In this document: piece after piece, positions 58,772-60,000 of the stretch
Layout of the letters: every line of letters begins with the position of its first letter
How positions within the stretch are numbered: the stretch's first letter is position 1
Assembly (NCBI GenBank): GCA_030704615.1
Contig: CM060734.1
Location: 42,798,042 to 42,858,041 of the forward strand
Direction of reading: 5' to 3'
DNA: 60,000 bases
Origin: Takakia lepidozioides
Lineage: Eukaryota; Streptophyta; Takakiopsida; Takakiales; Takakiaceae
Position numbers and translations under genes: made by a program
Notes under the pieces: model-generated
What the model was told of the DNA's origin: nothing
Seen by the model: only the letters and a program-made list of their open reading frames with translations
Databases searched by the model: none

Positions 58772-60000
58772 ATGCGGGGAACAACTTCCCGAGAAAATTC
58801 TGCGCAAAATAAGAGGGAGTCGCTTCGGAGTTCAATTCGTCAAAAGAAGGGTCCAGCAGTGGGAACCCCAGGCCAACAATCTGGACCAGACAAAGAGAAT
58901 GTTCCCCGAGATGGCTTCACCCTCGTAAGTGTTTGCCAAAACCTGCTTTGGAAGTTCCCAAAGTCAATCTGTTTTGGGAGAGCTATTTTAGACCCAGGAG
59001 GAAGATAGATGGCAAATGATGAATTGGCGGAAAATCTCACCGTGGCAGCTTATCAGGGTCCCCGCTGCCTCAAAACATTGTCCGCATGCATTTGAAAGGT
59101 GGTTAAGGAAAGGAGTTGAACAGTATATGCATCGTAGTCATCTAGATCCTCAGGTATTTTGCCACACATCACCTGCATCATCTTGTCTGGGGCTGTCACT
59201 CACTTTTTGTGCCTGGGGTGTTGCAGCTCCAGGAGGCATATGATAAGCTACATGCAAAGTACACGAGCCTCAAGGTGCCAACTTTCCCTGTCATTTATCC
59301 CATGATTTACAGTTGCCTCAGACACATGGCAGGCTATCTGGTCACCAAATGCTATAACACAGGCCGCCTGTCTCTGAAAATGGCATCTTCTTTATGCAGT
59401 GCTTGGGTGTCTCCTGTTCAGCCCAAACTGTTAGTAAACACCAATTTCTACTTCTCCCTCTTGCATATCTCAACCTACAAACTGATCTGTCTTTAATAAT
59501 CAAGGCCAACAATGTTATGGAAATGTGAGCTTTACTCGAGTGCTAGTTTAGGGATGAGTGGTTGTGTATAGGCAATATTCCTTTCTTTCAGTGATATCCA
59601 TGGAAGTTGTTTAGGATTTATCCTTTTGTTCCTTAAAGAGCTCTACTAGCTCTACTATACTTAATGGTGTCCAAGTTTTCCTGCCTTGTAGGCCAGGGAG
59701 CTAAGTGAGGCGACCGCATTGTTTGAGGAACAGAGACGTCGCACTGCAGGATTCACCCAGGGCAAGCTTCTTCTTTGCCCTTGCTCTGTCATCTTCTTGG
59801 ACTCTTCTTCTTAAATCTTTATGATCCAACCCCGAATGAGGACATCTGGTGCCTCTCGAGTTTCTTTGAAACTCATTGAGCAGATTGTTGAGCAGAATGT
59901 TGATGCAATGAAGGATTTCCTTTAGTATCTTGGGCGTGGTTGGTAATCTCATATGGTTTGAATGTGCAGCGGCAGAGGCATTTATCCAAGAACTGCAAAC
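58772..60000 (+). CDS. Partial gene, basic N-terminus and coiled coil, unrecognised (runs off the window)
   Basis: Exons 58772-58924, 59049-59153, 59227-59274, 59692-59761 and 59970 to the end join in phase. The product starts MRGTTSRENSAQNKRESLRS, a basic Ser/Lys-rich tail containing PDKENVPRDGF (KEN-box-like KEN), then SKHCPHAFERWLRKGVEQYM and heptad-like LQEAYDKLHAKYTSLK, ARELSEATALFEEQRRR and AEAFIQELQ. A basic tail plus coiled coil and a KEN motif would fit a cell-cycle or cytoskeletal protein, but this is inference. The fourth intron begins GC (CAGG|GCAAGC) and ends in CAG. The start is the first ATG in frame; the 3' part lies beyond the window. Confidence 0.6.

Overview
The window is nuclear DNA from a land plant, most likely a non-seed plant (bryophyte, lycophyte or fern; the exact group cannot be fixed from sequence alone). 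The evidence is: genes split by GT-AG introns; a full-length plant CAMTA transcription factor; DYW-type PPR editing-factor fragments in the style of early land plants; and a dense layer of decayed hAT, LTR and LINE elements. There are no rRNA or tRNA genes, operons or CRISPR arrays.

Left third (1-23.5 kb): a decayed multi-exon gene with a ParB-like segment and a beta-class DNA-methyltransferase-like segment (about 1.0-6.2 kb) has families of perfect palindromes in its introns. Two DYW-PPR pseudogenes lie in opposite orientation (6.97-8.47 kb minus, 11.4-12.0 kb plus); the first is interrupted by two insertions with target-site duplications. Then come two well-preserved genes on the plus strand: a predicted eight-exon ThrE/PRM10-like membrane transporter (14.78-19.76 kb, 559 codons in phase) and the kinetochore subunit SPC25 (20.33-23.47 kb).

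Middle (24.3-32.8 kb): a 3-kb hAT-like element holds a LINE fragment. It is followed by the best-preserved gene of the window, an intronless 1177-codon CAMTA on the minus strand.

Right half (33.8-57.7 kb): repeat-rich DNA. Its centrepiece is a 12,376-bp composite hAT-like element (37,856-50,231) bounded by a perfect 8-bp target-site duplication and inserted in the gag gene of an older LTR retrotransposon. It carries three decayed genes: a hAT transposase with BED-like finger and DUF659 segment; an ORF with a RING-like finger and an acidic tail resembling a SUMO-interacting motif; and a protein-kinase-like ORF. Each gene is preceded by an array of nine or ten palindromes (arms TGCGACCACC / GGTGGTCGCA) repeated every ~51 bp and ending 50-75 bp before a TATAAGG box. 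This shared promoter layout and the cargo are the strongest candidates for an undescribed system.

At the right edge (58.77 kb to the end) begins a partial, apparently intact coiled-coil gene that contains a probable GC-AG intron. Functions are inferred from motifs read by eye; no database search was run.
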